A stretch of 64,000 bases of DNA from Actinomycetota bacterium (GTDB taxonomy: Bacteria; Actinomycetota; UBA4738; HRBIN12). Both the position numbers and the translations under genes were made by a program. Below, piece after piece: positions 1 to 9,111 of this stretch (position 1 is its first letter; each line of letters starts with the position of its first letter). Below the pieces are notes generated by a model, which did not search any database, had not been told where the DNA came from, and worked only from the letters and a program-made list of their open reading frames with translations. The DNA is taken from contig DASQWI010000022.1 in assembly GCA_035640355.1 (NCBI GenBank), forward strand, positions 1 to 64,000, written 5' to 3'.

Positions 1-78
1 CGCCGTTGTCGCCGCCGCCGTTCCCGCCGCCGCCGCCGTTACCGCCGCCGCCGTTTCCACCGCCACCGCCGTTCCCGC
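1..78 (-). repeat. GCC/GCG triplet-type low-complexity tract encoding Gly/Asn
   Basis: A near-perfect run of (c/g)cc-gcc trinucleotides on the plus strand encodes repeated Gly-Gly-Asn-Gly on the minus strand inside the receiver-domain protein. It is likely slippage-prone and may vary between strains. Confidence 0.8.
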
Positions 79-1015
79 CCGTGAGGTTCGGGCCTTCGAC
101 GGGGCCACCACCGCCCTCGTCTGACAGGTCGGGGTACAGGCTGCCCAGGATCGACGACAGCGCCGTGTTGACGCGCGACGGCAGCAGAGCGACGAAGGTG
201 CTGAGGCGGGCGGTGATATCTGCGTCCAGACCGTTGATCGAGAAGCCCTGTTCCTTGGCTCGGTCGCGGACGTCCACCAGCTCTTCGGCCACCAGGCTTG
301 CGAGGACGTAGTCGCCGCTCTCGAGCGCGCCCACCAGCTCACGAAGTGTCGCGCGAGCGTGGTCCATCGGGTCGACTAGGTCGATGACGTTGCCGCCAGT
401 GCCTCCCTCGGTCCGATCCACCGGCCGCGGCGTCGGACCGCCCGTCGCGAGCATCGCGATCAGCCCCCATACCACCAGCGTCGCGCCGCTGGCGATGGCC
501 ACGAGACGCGCCATCCCGCCGGCGCCGTTCACGTTCGACGCGGCAGCAACGCGCTTGGGGGGACCGTCAGGCGCTGATGCGGTCGCCGCGACGCCGGTCG
601 CCGCCGCGGTGCCCGACGCGGCCGGTTGGACGATCCGCGGGGGTTCGGCGACGAACATGTTTCCGAGAAGGGCGGTCAGGGCCGAGAGCCCAACCCCCTT
701 CTCGAGATATCCGTCCGCGCCCGGCGGCGGGGGTCCACTAGCGGCCGGGCCGCCGGTGAACACGATGACCTTCGCGTCGGGGACGGCCTCGCGGATCCTC
801 GCGAGCGTACCGCCGGCGGCGCCGGCCGCCAGCAGGTCTCCGTCGACCACCACCGCGTCCGGCTCGCCCGCACGGATCCTGGCCACCATCGCCTTCTGGG
901 ATGCGGTCGTCCCGACGACGTCGTAGCCGTCGTCCTCGAGGAATCGGCGCACGAGGCCCCGCTTGGGATAGATGTCGCCCACGATGAACACGCGGATGCG
1001 CTCGGCCGGCGTCAT
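1..1015 (-). CDS. Receiver-domain protein with one TM segment and Gly/Asn-rich tail (3' end beyond window)
   Basis: Reading from an ATG at 1015 gives an open frame to the window edge, so the C-terminus is missing. Residues 7-120 look like a CheY-type receiver: D14, D58 as likely phosphoacceptor, T87 and K106 fit the conserved positions, although the usual first acidic pair is reduced to one Asp. An Ala/Pro linker follows, then one membrane span near 170-190, a region of about 100 residues likely outside the membrane, and from about residue 302 a low-complexity Gly/Asn tail. AGGGAG lies 9 nt before the start. A receiver N-terminal to a TM segment and lacking a DNA-binding output is unusual. 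The output function is unknown. Confidence 0.75.
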   Translation of the reverse strand, partial: MTPAERIRVFIVGDIYPKRGLVRRFLEDDGYDVVGTTASQKAMVARIRAGEPDAVVVDGDLLAAGAAGGTLARIREAVPDAKVIVFTGGPAASGPPPPGADGYLEKGVGLSALTALLGNMFVAEPPRIVQPAASGTAAATGVAATASAPDGPPKRVAAASNVNGAGGMARLVAIASGATLVVWGLIAMLATGGPTPRPVDRTEGGTGGNVIDLVDPMDHARATLRELVGALESGDYVLASLVAEELVDVRDRAKEQGFSINGLDADITARLSTFVALLPSRVNTALSSILGSLYPDLSDEGGGGPVEGPNLTGGNGGGGGNGGGGNGGGGGNGGGDNG

Positions 1016-1166
1016 CTACTGCCTCTCCCTCACTGCTCGATGGGGCATGGTAGTTAGAGGCTACCCAGTACTGCCCAGGATGCTTCCACGCACGACCCAC
1101 ATCGAACCTCAGCCGAAAGGCGGAAACCGCAGGTGATTCCTGCCTGAGATACCTGGGCTGAGTCGC

Positions 1167-1757
1167 TCAGCCCGTCACAGAAGGCAGGCGGGTGGGCCGT
1201 TTGGCCTCGTAGCGGGCGATCTCCGCCTCCCGACGAAGCGTGAGGCCGATGTCGTCCAGACCCTCGATGAGTCGCCACCGAGTGTAGGGGTCGATCGTGA
1301 ACGGCTCCTCGCCGGCGGACGACGAGACTCGGAGCGCCTCCAGGTCGACGGTGATCTCGCTTCTTGGATCCGTGTGAGCGAGATCCATCAGCCTTTGGAC
1401 TGACGCCTCTGGGAGCTCCAAAGCGAGGAGCCCGATCTTCCCGCAGTTGTTCCGGAAGATGTCGGCGAACGACGGCGCGATGACCGCTCGGAATCCCGCG
1501 TCCTCGAGGGCCCAGACAGCATGCTCGCGGCTCGAGCCGCTTCCGAAGTTCGCGCCCGCGAGAAGGATCGAGGCGCCCTCGAATCGCGGATCGTTGAGGA
1601 CGAACGACGGATCCGTTCTCCACTCGGCGAAGAGGAACGGACCGAAGCCCGCGCGCTCGATGCGCTTCAGGTGCTCAGCCGGGATGATCTGGTCCGTATC
1701 GACATCCGCGCGATCGAGTGGGAGCGCCCGCCCCGTGTGCGAAGTGAACGGCCTCAT
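1167..1757 (-). CDS. leuD: 3-isopropylmalate dehydratase small subunit
   Basis: This 196-residue protein is the small subunit of isopropylmalate isomerase, which converts 2-isopropylmalate to 3-isopropylmalate in leucine biosynthesis together with LeuC. The N-terminal segment with [14 protein letters not shown] and the [17 protein letters not shown] motif are diagnostic of the LeuD swivel domain. The length is normal for bacterial LeuD. Its ATG overlaps the leuC stop by 4 nt, so the two subunits are translationally coupled. Control is probably by the IclR-family regulator divergent from leuC. Confidence 0.95.
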   Translation of the reverse strand: MRPFTSHTGRALPLDRADVDTDQIIPAEHLKRIERAGFGPFLFAEWRTDPSFVLNDPRFEGASILLAGANFGSGSSREHAVWALEDAGFRAVIAPSFADIFRNNCGKIGLLALELPEASVQRLMDLAHTDPRSEITVDLEALRVSSSAGEEPFTIDPYTRWRLIEGLDDIGLTLRREAEIARYEAKRPTRLPSVTG

Positions 1758-3208
1758 GTGTTCATTTGGGGAGACGACGTTCGCTCGCCCGCTCGCTCAC
1801 TTCTTGGGTCCTCCGCAGCCCCTGCCAGATCCTGCGGCGTAGCGAAGTGTCCGGCGACGGCCGTCGCCGCCGCGACGGCGGGCGACACGAGGTGAGTTCG
1901 GCCACCGCGCCCCTGGCGCCCCTCGAAGTTGCGGTTGCTCGTGCTCGCGCTGCGCTCGCCGGGATCGAGCCTGTCAGGGTTCATGCCGAGGCACATCGAG
2001 CAACCGGCGTCACGCCATTCGAATCCAGCCTCTTTGAACACGAGGTCGATTCCCTCTTCCTCGGCTTGCTGCTTCACCAACATCGAGCCGGGAACCACCA
2101 TCGCACGCAACCCCGCCGCCACCTTTCGGCCGCGCAGGATGCTCGCCGCCTCGCGAAGGTCCGTGATCCTGCTGTTCGTGCACGAGCCGATGAAGATCGT
2201 GTCGGGACGGATCTCCCGGATCGGCATCCCGGGCTTCAGCGCCATGTACGCGAGCGCGCGCTCGGCGGCGTCGTTCGCCGGTTCGGGAACGACGTCGTCG
2301 ATCGTGACCGTCTGTCCCGGGTTCGTTCCCCAGCTCACGTGGGGCCGAAGCTTCGTCGCGTCGAGCACGACGTCGTCGTCGAACGCCGCGCCGTCATCCG
2401 TGGGAAGCGTTCGCCAGTCGTCGAGAGCGTCCTCCCAGTTGGCGCCGTTCGGCGCGTGCGGCCTGCGCTCGAGCCACGCGAAAGTCGTGTCGTCCGGCGC
2501 GACCATGCCTGCCCTCGCACCCGCTTCGATCGACATGTTGCACACGGTCATGCGGCCTTCCATCGACAGTCCCCGGATGGCGCTTCCCCGGTATTCGATG
2601 ATCTTGCCTACGCCACCACCGGTTCCGATGCGCGCGATGATGGCGAGGATCACGTCCTTCGCCGAGACGCCCTCGGGCAGCTCGCCCTCCACGGTGACCG
2701 CCATCGTTCCGGGCTTGGACTGGGGAAGCGTCTGCGTCGCGAGGACGTGCTCGACCTCCGACGTCCCGATCCCGATCGCCAGTGCACCGAAGGCGCCGTG
2801 AGTGCTCGTGTGCGAATCGCCGCAGGCGATGAACAGCCCCGGCTGCGTGAGCCCCATCTGCGGCCCGATCACGTGGACGATCCCCTGGCCCAGATGGCCC
2901 GTCGGGAAGAGCTCGATGCCGAACTCGGCGCAGTTGCGGGCAAGGGCCTCCATCTGCTTCACGCTCACGGGATCCACGTCACCCGGCCCGGTCGGCACGT
3001 TGTGGTCCATCGTCGCCACCGTGAGATCAGGACGCCTGACGCCACGGCCGGCCATGCGCAGTCCGTCGAACGCCTGCGGGCTGGTCACCTCGTGAACGAG
3101 GTGGAGGTCGACGTAGAGCAGGTCGGGCTCGCCTTCCGCGCGATGAACGACGTGGCGTTCCCAGACCTTCTCGGCGAGCGTTCGGGCCGTCCCGGACATC
3201 GTCTTCAT
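1754..3208 (-). CDS. leuC: 3-isopropylmalate dehydratase large subunit
   Basis: The 484-residue large subunit belongs to the aconitase family and carries the 4Fe-4S cluster. The three cysteine ligands are visible: C343 in FIGSCTNSR, and C403 and C406 in [14 protein letters not shown] at 3208 has no clear Shine-Dalgarno; a second ATG at 3199 is also possible. The last 25-30 residues after [11 protein letters not shown] are atypical for LeuC. They are encoded by a sequence that recurs at 9112-9155, so the C-terminal tail appears to come from a short repeat inserted at the leuC-leuD junction. Confidence 0.95.
   Translation of the reverse strand: MKTMSGTARTLAEKVWERHVVHRAEGEPDLLYVDLHLVHEVTSPQAFDGLRMAGRGVRRPDLTVATMDHNVPTGPGDVDPVSVKQMEALARNCAEFGIELFPTGHLGQGIVHVIGPQMGLTQPGLFIACGDSHTSTHGAFGALAIGIGTSEVEHVLATQTLPQSKPGTMAVTVEGELPEGVSAKDVILAIIARIGTGGGVGKIIEYRGSAIRGLSMEGRMTVCNMSIEAGARAGMVAPDDTTFAWLERRPHAPNGANWEDALDDWRTLPTDDGAAFDDDVVLDATKLRPHVSWGTNPGQTVTIDDVVPEPANDAAERALAYMALKPGMPIREIRPDTIFIGSCTNSRITDLREAASILRGRKVAAGLRAMVVPGSMLVKQQAEEEGIDLVFKEAGFEWRDAGCSMCLGMNPDRLDPGERSASTSNRNFEGRQGRGGRTHLVSPAVAAATAVAGHFATPQDLAGAAEDPRSERAGERTSSPQMNT
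1768..1811 (-). repeat. Short interspersed repeat, copy A (inside leuC 3' end)
   Basis: On the minus strand this carries AAGAAGTGAGCGAGCG followed by CGAGCGAACGTCGTC, nearly identical to 9112-9155 (one length difference in the middle). It encodes the Ser-Glu-Arg-rich tail of LeuC. Two copies about 7 kb apart in unrelated contexts indicate a small dispersed element. Confidence 0.7.
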
Positions 3209-3240
3209 GGTGACAGGGCACGCCGAGTCCGTCTAGGCTA

Positions 3241-3257
3241 GTTCCACATAGTGGAAC
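3241..3257. promoter_or_regulatory. Perfect palindrome, probable IclR-family operator
   Basis: GTTCCACATAGTGGAAC is a perfect 7-3-7 inverted repeat between the leuC and IclR start codons. It lies just downstream of a TAGGCT hexamer at 3235-3240, the likely -10 of the regulator gene, and 33 bp upstream of leuC. The position suggests dual control of leuCD and of the regulator. Confidence 0.75.
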
Positions 3258-3260
3258 GGG

Positions 3261-3277
3261 GTTCCGATGGGCGGAAC
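3261..3277. promoter_or_regulatory. Second palindromic operator overlapping the IclR start codon
   Basis: GTTCCGATGGGCGGAAC is a perfect 6-5-6 inverted repeat with the same GTTCC/GGAAC ends as the site at 3241-3257. The two centres are 20 bp apart, about two helical turns. It covers the regulator ATG at 3267, consistent with autorepression. Confidence 0.7.
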
Positions 3278-4016
3278 AGGCCGAACGACCGTGACGATCG
3301 CCGATACCGGCGTGGGGACTCTGGACCGGGCCGTTGCGATCCTCGACGCCGTCGAGTCCGGCGTCCATCGGTTCACCGGGATCATGCACGCGACGGGCCT
3401 TCCGAGGGGCACGACTCACCGCTTGATCGCCTCGCTCGAGCGTCACGGCTTCCTCTCGAGGTATCCGGGGTTCGGGTACCGGCTCGGACCGCGACTGCTC
3501 CGTCTGGCCCACGAGGGAATGCGGGAGCTCCCGCTGCGCGACGTGGCGCATCCTTCCCTCGAGCGCCTCGCGCGTGTCACGGGCGAGAGCGCACAGCTGT
3601 ACGTGCGGTCGGGCGACGAGCGCGTTTGCATCGACGCCGTCGAATCGCAGAGCGAGCTCCGAACGATCGTCCGGGTCGGCGCGTCGCTCCCGCTCCACGC
3701 CGGATCCGCCGCGAAGGTGTTCCTGGCGTTCGCACCCGATCGGGGGCGACACGTCCGCAAGGCCGCCGATCCGGTTCGGTTCGGCCGCGACGTCGAGGTC
3801 GTTCTGACGCGCGGATGGGCGTCGAGCGTCGACGAACGTCAACAGGGCGTGGGCTCGGTCAGCGCTCCCATCCTCGGCGACCGCGACGCGCTGCTCGGCG
3901 TCGTCTCGATCTCCGGTCCGTCGTCGCGGATGAGCAAGGCCAACGCAAGGCGATACGTCCCTGCGCTGCAGGAGGCCGCGCGACGGATCGAGTCCGCCCT
4001 CGGCGTCCCCGGCTAG
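3267..4016 (+). CDS. IclR-family transcriptional regulator of leuCD
   Basis: A 249-residue IclR-family protein with an N-terminal winged helix (about 16-75) and a C-terminal effector domain. The gene is divergent from leuCD, the conserved actinobacterial arrangement of the LtbR/NdgR subfamily that controls leucine and other amino-acid genes. Residues such as TLDRAVAILDAV and the RGTTHRLIASLERHGF helix fit the DNA-binding domain. The start at 3267 follows GGAACGGGG. Two palindromes in the 58-bp divergent region are probable operators, one overlapping its own start codon. The leuCD assignment rests on gene order and operator position. Confidence 0.9.
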   Translation: MGGTGRTTVTIADTGVGTLDRAVAILDAVESGVHRFTGIMHATGLPRGTTHRLIASLERHGFLSRYPGFGYRLGPRLLRLAHEGMRELPLRDVAHPSLERLARVTGESAQLYVRSGDERVCIDAVESQSELRTIVRVGASLPLHAGSAAKVFLAFAPDRGRHVRKAADPVRFGRDVEVVLTRGWASSVDERQQGVGSVSAPILGDRDALLGVVSISGPSSRMSKANARRYVPALQEAARRIESALGVPG

Positions 4017-4019
4017 GGC

Positions 4020-5933
4020 CTACTGCGCGACGCTGACGGCATCGCGCGCGCCGTTGGTGACGTCCGCGTTGCCGTCGGCCAGATACACGTGGAACGACGC
4101 GCCGCCGCCCTCACGGTCCTCGACCCACGCATGTCCGCCGTGGAGTTCGGCGAAACGCGCGACGAGTGAGAGCCCGATACCGCTTCCGGGCTTGGAGCGC
4201 GAGCGAGGTCCGCGACGGAACGCCTCGAAGATCGAAAGCTTGTGTTCGTCCGGCACGCCGGGTCCCTCGTCCTCGACGACGATCGTTGCTCCACCTTCAT
4301 CGTGCCGCGTCACTCGTACCCAGATACGTGCCCACGGGGGCGTGTACCGCACGGCGTTCAGGATGAGGTTGTCGATGATGCGTTCCACCTTCGGCTCGTC
4401 GACGTTCACGGTCACGCGCGTGTCGCCGATGATCACCTTGCGGTGATGCAGCAGCTCGACCCGGTCCGCGAGGCGCTGCACGAGCTCGCCGAGATCACAC
4501 GGGAACCTCCGCGGCTCGACGAAGCCGCGGTCCAGCCGGTCGAGGTCGAGCAGATCGGACAGCAGCGCATTCATCGCTTTCGTTCGCTCGACCATCGTCT
4601 TCAGCAGGTGCGCGCGCTCGGCCGGATCGAGGTCTCGATCCAGTCGGTCGAGCGTGCTGGCGGCGCCCATGATGGCGGTGAGCGGTTCCTTGAGATCGTG
4701 CGACAGCGTGTGCAGGAGCGTGTTGTTCAAGCGGTTGAGCGCGAACAGCCGTTCCTCTGAGTGCCGGCGCTGTGTGATGTCGTACATCACGCCCTGCAGG
4801 AACAGCGCGTTGCCGTCGTCGTCCCGGACGACTGACGCTTCGTCCAAGATCCACCGCCATCGGCCGTCCCGGTGGCGCATCCGGTACTCGTAACGGAACG
4901 GAGCTGCGCTCGCGTGCGAGCGCTCCTCCGCCTCGAGAAGACCGGGAAGGTCGTCGGGGTGCGTGAACGTCCCTTGCGGGCTGGGGTGCGCGAGCCATTC
5001 TTCCGGCGTGAAGCCCATCAGCTGCTCGATCTGCGGGCTGATGTAGACCCAGTCTCCGTCCGAACCGTACCCGGCGAGGTAGACGACGGCGGGGATCCGC
5101 TCGACCAGGTTGCGGTACTTGGCATCGGTCTGCGCGTGCTGCTCTGCTGCGATGTGGGCGTCGGTGACGTCCATCATGACGCCCTGCCAGAACCGAGCGC
5201 CGGTCGTCGGTTCTTCGACGAAGAACGCCTCGTCGCGGAACCACCGCACGGTCCCGTCCTTGGCGAGCATCCGGTACTCCGACTCGAAGCGTTTCGCCAC
5301 GCCCACCGCGTTGCTGTCGCGGCTGACACGTTCGCGATCGTCCGGATGGATGGCGGCGAGCCACAGCGATGGGTCGGAGATCCACTCGTCCGCCGAGTAG
5401 CCGAGCAGCGTGGTCACCTGGGGGCTCACGTAGACGCCCCGGTACCCCTCCGCCGCGCTGGAGTCCGGAACGAGCGTGTACGTGATGGCGGGGATCTGTT
5501 CGACGAGCATTCGGTAGCGCACCTCCGCCTCGCGAAGCTCGAGGTAGCGCGCCTTGGCGGTCGTGCGTCCATCGATGTCGAAGGCACGAACGACCAGGAT
5601 CGGCTCGACGCCTTCGATCAACTCCGCCGAGACGCGCACGATGCGTGTCTCGCCCTCGGATGCCGTGAGGGTCGTGTCGTACCCGTCGATCAGTCCGGTC
5701 TGGCGGAGCCGCTCGCGCGAGCGCTCCGGGCCGAGGTCGCCCCACAGCCCGAGGTCGTCCACGCTCGAGCCGAGGACGTCGCCGATGCTCAGGCCTGCGA
5801 GCGAGCAGAAGGTGTCGTTGGCCTCGAGGACGACGCCGTCGTCGAACCGGGCGATGACCATCCCGACGAGGCTTCCGTGGAAGACACCGTCGAAGAGGCC
5901 CTCGCGGTGCGGGGCGGAGATGTCCGAGTCCAT
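4020..5933 (-). CDS. Triple-PAS sensor histidine kinase
   Basis: The 637-residue protein has three PAS/PAC units (about 15-125, 140-270 and 275-400; each of the last two ends with an F-x-QGVM-x-D-x-T signature), then a HisKA dimerisation domain with phosphoacceptor H412 in LSHDLKEPLTAI. The ATPase domain follows, with the N-box NLILNAVRYTP, G1 VEDEGPGVP and G2 GSGIGLSLV. There is no membrane span, so it is a cytoplasmic sensor. No cognate response regulator lies next to it. Its stop is a few bases from the convergent IclR gene. Confidence 0.92.
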   Translation of the reverse strand: MDSDISAPHREGLFDGVFHGSLVGMVIARFDDGVVLEANDTFCSLAGLSIGDVLGSSVDDLGLWGDLGPERSRERLRQTGLIDGYDTTLTASEGETRIVRVSAELIEGVEPILVVRAFDIDGRTTAKARYLELREAEVRYRMLVEQIPAITYTLVPDSSAAEGYRGVYVSPQVTTLLGYSADEWISDPSLWLAAIHPDDRERVSRDSNAVGVAKRFESEYRMLAKDGTVRWFRDEAFFVEEPTTGARFWQGVMMDVTDAHIAAEQHAQTDAKYRNLVERIPAVVYLAGYGSDGDWVYISPQIEQLMGFTPEEWLAHPSPQGTFTHPDDLPGLLEAEERSHASAAPFRYEYRMRHRDGRWRWILDEASVVRDDDGNALFLQGVMYDITQRRHSEERLFALNRLNNTLLHTLSHDLKEPLTAIMGAASTLDRLDRDLDPAERAHLLKTMVERTKAMNALLSDLLDLDRLDRGFVEPRRFPCDLGELVQRLADRVELLHHRKVIIGDTRVTVNVDEPKVERIIDNLILNAVRYTPPWARIWVRVTRHDEGGATIVVEDEGPGVPDEHKLSIFEAFRRGPRSRSKPGSGIGLSLVARFAELHGGHAWVEDREGGGASFHVYLADGNADVTNGARDAVSVAQ

Positions 5934-6008
5934 GTCGTCAGAACATCGGCCGGACGGGGGAGTGAGTTTACGGTCAGGTGGCCGAAACCAGCGGTTCGGG
6001 CCCGGTCG

Positions 6009-7763
6009 TCACCGCGCGTGTTCGGCCAGGATCTTCACGATGCGGTCCTCGAGATGGATCGCCGTCGACTTGGAGATCCTCGAGCCCAGGATGGAGAACT
6101 CGACCCAGGCGTTCAGCCGCTCCGCGTAGACCCAGCCCGAGAGCGCCGAGACGTCCTCCAGCGTGCCGGTCTTGGCCCGAACGGAAACCTCGCGGAGACG
6201 ATGCTCGAGCGTGCCCTGACCGCCCCTCGGGAGCGCCAAGCGCAGGTCGTCGCCCCAGGTTTCCTCCTCCGACTGGCCGAGCAGCTCGACCAGGCCGGCC
6301 GCGGTCACGCGGTTGTCGTACGAGAGCCCGGAGGAGTCCATCGCCGTGATCCGGACGCCGCGGTGAGCGGCCCAGCCTTCGATCGTGGCCGCGCCCTTGG
6401 CGATGGTCCCCGGCCTTCCGCGCACCTCTGCACCGAGTCCCTTCCCGAGCACCTCCGCGGCGAAGTTCCACGACGAGCGGAGCGTCGTCGCCAGGAGCCT
6501 TTGCAGCTCGTCCGACTCGATCTCCGCGATGAACTCCAGCCCGGGGGGCGGTGAGCCCGCGCCCGGCCGCCCGGCGACTTGCACGGCACGGCGCTCGAGC
6601 AGCTTCATGAGCGCATCCGCCGCCTCGCGTTCGGCAACGGGATCATGGTTGCTCTCGAACGTGAGCGCGGTCGGCCGGTTTACGTAGTCTCGTGCCACCT
6701 TGTTCCACCCGGGCGCGTCCCAGTCGTGACGGAAGAACGACGTCGAGCCCATCACGCGACCGGTCACACGCCGCACGCCCGCCTCCACGAGCTGCACGGC
6801 GATGGCGCGCATCGACCGTCGGTCGACGAACGGGTCGCCGCGTCCGAGGATCCACAGGTTGCCACGGACCACGCCGCCCCTGAATCCCTCGGCGCCAACG
6901 CGCGTGACGATTCGATGCTCGGGGCCGAACGTGTCGAGGGACGCCATCGCGAGCAGGAGCTTCTCGGTCGACGCCGGGATGCGCGACGCCGCGTCGGCAT
7001 GCCGATACAGGAACGCGCCTTGTTCGGCAACCGCGACGGAGACGTGGCGGCGTCCGATCGCCTCGTCGATCTGTTCGATCCACTTTGGCTTGACGACTTC
7101 GAACGTGAGCATTCGGCTCGTCGACGTCTCGTTCAGCGGATCCTGTGCGCGCCACCTGACGCGAAAACGCGCAACGCCGATGTCGTTCGCTGGGACGCAC
7201 AGCTGCGTTTGGGCGAAGCTGATCGCGTCGAGCGTGAGGGTCTCGACGATGGTCCACGCGCCACCGTCCCGCTTCAGCACGTCGACCGTCTGCCCAGCTT
7301 TCGGGGGCGAGACGACGACCGTCAGATCGGCGCACGATCCGGCGACGTTCGACCCGACGACGAGCGTCGCGTGGACGAGCGCGCGAACGCCCACCAGCGC
7401 CTCGCCGGAGGTCGCCTCCGCGCACCCGCCGACCGCTGGCAGTTGGACGCGATACGCGCCGCTGTGCTCCTGCGACTGCGCGAACGAGAACGCGCCGCCG
7501 GCTGCGGTGGTTCCCGTCGCGACGGTCGCGAAGCTGACGGACAAGGCGGGCCGCCACTGCAGGAGGATCTGTCGCGGGCCGACGCACGTCGCATCGCCGG
7601 TGACGTTGCCTGAGACGGTGACGTCCTCGTGAAAGTCGACGATGGCCGTCGACGCGGTGAGCTCGATCGTCGCCGATCCCGCGACGGCGTCGGGCACCAG
7701 GACGAGTGGCGCGAGCGCCACCGTCGCGGCGACGAGCGCGCCCAGCTTTCGGCCGTGGTTCAT
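6009..7763 (-). CDS. dacB: D-Ala-D-Ala carboxypeptidase/endopeptidase, PBP4 (S13) family, with N-terminal Ig-like region
   Basis: A 584-residue secreted penicillin-binding protein. A signal peptide covers about residues 1-29 (ends PDAVAG). About 200 residues of beta-rich, Ig/Big-like sequence with paired cysteines precede the peptidase. The catalytic domain shows the SxxK motif (RIPASTEKLL, near 260), the SGLSYDNR motif and the KTG box in VRAKTGTLEDVSALSG. It trims or cleaves peptidoglycan peptides outside the membrane. A TAGGCT hexamer sits only 3 nt before the ATG, too close to be its own leaderless -10, so the promoter is uncertain. The long N-terminal extension is unlike classical PBP4, whose insertion lies inside the catalytic domain. 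Confidence 0.88.
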   Translation of the reverse strand: MNHGRKLGALVAATVALAPLVLVPDAVAGSATIELTASTAIVDFHEDVTVSGNVTGDATCVGPRQILLQWRPALSVSFATVATGTTAAGGAFSFAQSQEHSGAYRVQLPAVGGCAEATSGEALVGVRALVHATLVVGSNVAGSCADLTVVVSPPKAGQTVDVLKRDGGAWTIVETLTLDAISFAQTQLCVPANDIGVARFRVRWRAQDPLNETSTSRMLTFEVVKPKWIEQIDEAIGRRHVSVAVAEQGAFLYRHADAASRIPASTEKLLLAMASLDTFGPEHRIVTRVGAEGFRGGVVRGNLWILGRGDPFVDRRSMRAIAVQLVEAGVRRVTGRVMGSTSFFRHDWDAPGWNKVARDYVNRPTALTFESNHDPVAEREAADALMKLLERRAVQVAGRPGAGSPPPGLEFIAEIESDELQRLLATTLRSSWNFAAEVLGKGLGAEVRGRPGTIAKGAATIEGWAAHRGVRITAMDSSGLSYDNRVTAAGLVELLGQSEEETWGDDLRLALPRGGQGTLEHRLREVSVRAKTGTLEDVSALSGWVYAERLNAWVEFSILGSRISKSTAIHLEDRIVKILAEHAR

Positions 7764-7858
7764 GCGAGCCTACCGGGATCGGAGGTCCGCGTATCCTGCC
7801 GCTTCACGTTCCGCGCTACAAGCACAATGGGACAACGCGGCCGCTTGACCGGAGTTGT

Positions 7859-7864
7859 TACCGT
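7859..7864 (+). promoter_or_regulatory. Leaderless -10 (TACCGT)
   Basis: TACCGT is followed by exactly 6 nt and the GTG start at 7871, with no Shine-Dalgarno, as expected for a leaderless transcript. Confidence 0.5.
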
Positions 7865-7870
7865 TTGCCG

Positions 7871-8140
7871 GTGGAGGCGTTCATCTTCCTGCAGGTCCAG
7901 GCGGGCGTGGACGCGAGCGTCGCGCGGGGCGTGGCGGATCTGCCGGGCGTCGTGTCGGTCGACGTCGTCACCGGCCCGCACGACGTGGTGGTGCGGGCCG
8001 AGGCGGACAGCATCGACGAGCTCGGCAAGCGCGTGCTTCGGCCGATCCAACAGATCGACGGCGTTACGCGAACGCTGACGTGTCCGATCATGCGGCGATG
8101 GACGTGGCTCGGGGACGATGCGTCAGCCGACCGTGGGTGA
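7871..8140 (+). CDS. Stand-alone Lrp/AsnC ligand-binding (RAM) domain protein
   Basis: An 89-residue protein starting at GTG 7871. The body, with FIFLQVQAGVDASVARGVADL, VVSVDVVTGPHDVVVRAEA and GVTRTLTCPIM, matches the RAM/SIAM amino-acid-sensing fold of Lrp/AsnC regulators. It has no helix-turn-helix, so it is a small effector-binding protein rather than a DNA-binding regulator. Such orphan RAM proteins are common in actinobacteria. No Shine-Dalgarno precedes the start, which lies 6 nt after TACCGT. Confidence 0.82.
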   Translation: MEAFIFLQVQAGVDASVARGVADLPGVVSVDVVTGPHDVVVRAEADSIDELGKRVLRPIQQIDGVTRTLTCPIMRRWTWLGDDASADRG

Positions 8141-8235
8141 CAAGGGATGCAATCCGCGGGGAGACTGTCCTACGGCTTCGGGGGTAACACGGTGAGCGAA
8201 CCGAACGTTCCACGGCCCCCGGCGAGGAAGGACTC

Positions 8236-9099
8236 ATGAACGCGGTCTCGTATCAGGCCAAACCCGACGTTTACGAACCCACTGTGCTGTGCGCGTTCGC
8301 GGGTTGGAACGACGGAGGCGAAGGGGCGACGAACGCGCTCCGAACCGCACGCGAGCAGTGGGGATCCGTGCCGTTCGCTTCGATCGACCCGGAGGAGTTC
8401 TACGACTTCCAGGTGCATCGCCCCTCGGTCCAACTCGTCGGGGGTCGAACCCGGCGCATCGACTGGCCGGCGAACGAGTTCTCGTGGGCGCGTGTGGGCG
8501 GCCGGTACGTCGTGGTGTTCATCGGCGTCGAGCCAAACGTGCGTTGGCGGACGTACTGCGAGCAGATCCTCGCCGTGTGCTCCGAGCTCGGCGCATCGGT
8601 GCTCGTTACGCTCGGTGCGTTCCTGGCCGACGTGCCGCACACGGTCCCCGCGCCGGTCAGCGCATCGTCCGGGCATCGTTCGTGGGCGAGCCGGCCCGGG
8701 ATCGTTCCTGCGCAGTACGAGGGTCCGACCGGCATCGTCGGCGTGCTGAACGACCTCGCCCTGCGCGCCGGAGTTCCCGCCGTGTCGATCTGGGCGGCAT
8801 CGCCGCATTACCTGCCGCAGATGACGAATCCGAAAGTCACGCTCGCCCTCCTCGAGCGGATGCGCGACCTGCTCGAGCTGCACATCGATACGGGCGCCGT
8901 CGATCTGGCCGCGCGTTCCTGGCAACGCGAGGTGGACGACGCGATCGAGCACGACGGGAATCTCGGGGACTACGTGAAGAGGCTCGAGGACGCGGCCGAG
9001 CAGGGGCTCGTCGCCGATCCCTCGGATGTCCCGAGCGGCGAGGACCTCGCCGCGGAGCTCGAGCGCTACCTTCGCGAGCGCGGTTCGACCGACGACTAG
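8236..9099 (+). CDS. PAC2-family protein
   Basis: A 287-residue member of the PAC2 family (proteasome-assembly-chaperone 2-like), widespread in actinobacteria. It shows the family pattern: an early CAFAGWNDGGEGATNA segment, a central VLVTLGAFLADVPHT strand-loop, and PTGIVGVLNDLALRAGVPAVSIWA followed by HYLPQ. The function in bacteria is not settled; a role in proteasome- or nucleotide-related assembly is inferred only from the eukaryotic relative. AGGAAGGA 3 nt before the ATG supports the start. Confidence 0.88.
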   Translation: MNAVSYQAKPDVYEPTVLCAFAGWNDGGEGATNALRTAREQWGSVPFASIDPEEFYDFQVHRPSVQLVGGRTRRIDWPANEFSWARVGGRYVVVFIGVEPNVRWRTYCEQILAVCSELGASVLVTLGAFLADVPHTVPAPVSASSGHRSWASRPGIVPAQYEGPTGIVGVLNDLALRAGVPAVSIWAASPHYLPQMTNPKVTLALLERMRDLLELHIDTGAVDLAARSWQREVDDAIEHDGNLGDYVKRLEDAAEQGLVADPSDVPSGEDLAAELERYLRERGSTDD

Positions 9100-9111
9100 G
9101 GGGCGCGGGGG

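Noticed and set aside
1766-3241. 491-codon plus-strand frame opposite leuC
   Set aside because: LeuC is unambiguous on the other strand; the frame has shadow composition and no motif.
4872-6554. 560-codon plus-strand frame across the histidine kinase and the PBP4 gene
   Set aside because: It spans two well-supported genes on the opposite strand and ignores their boundary.
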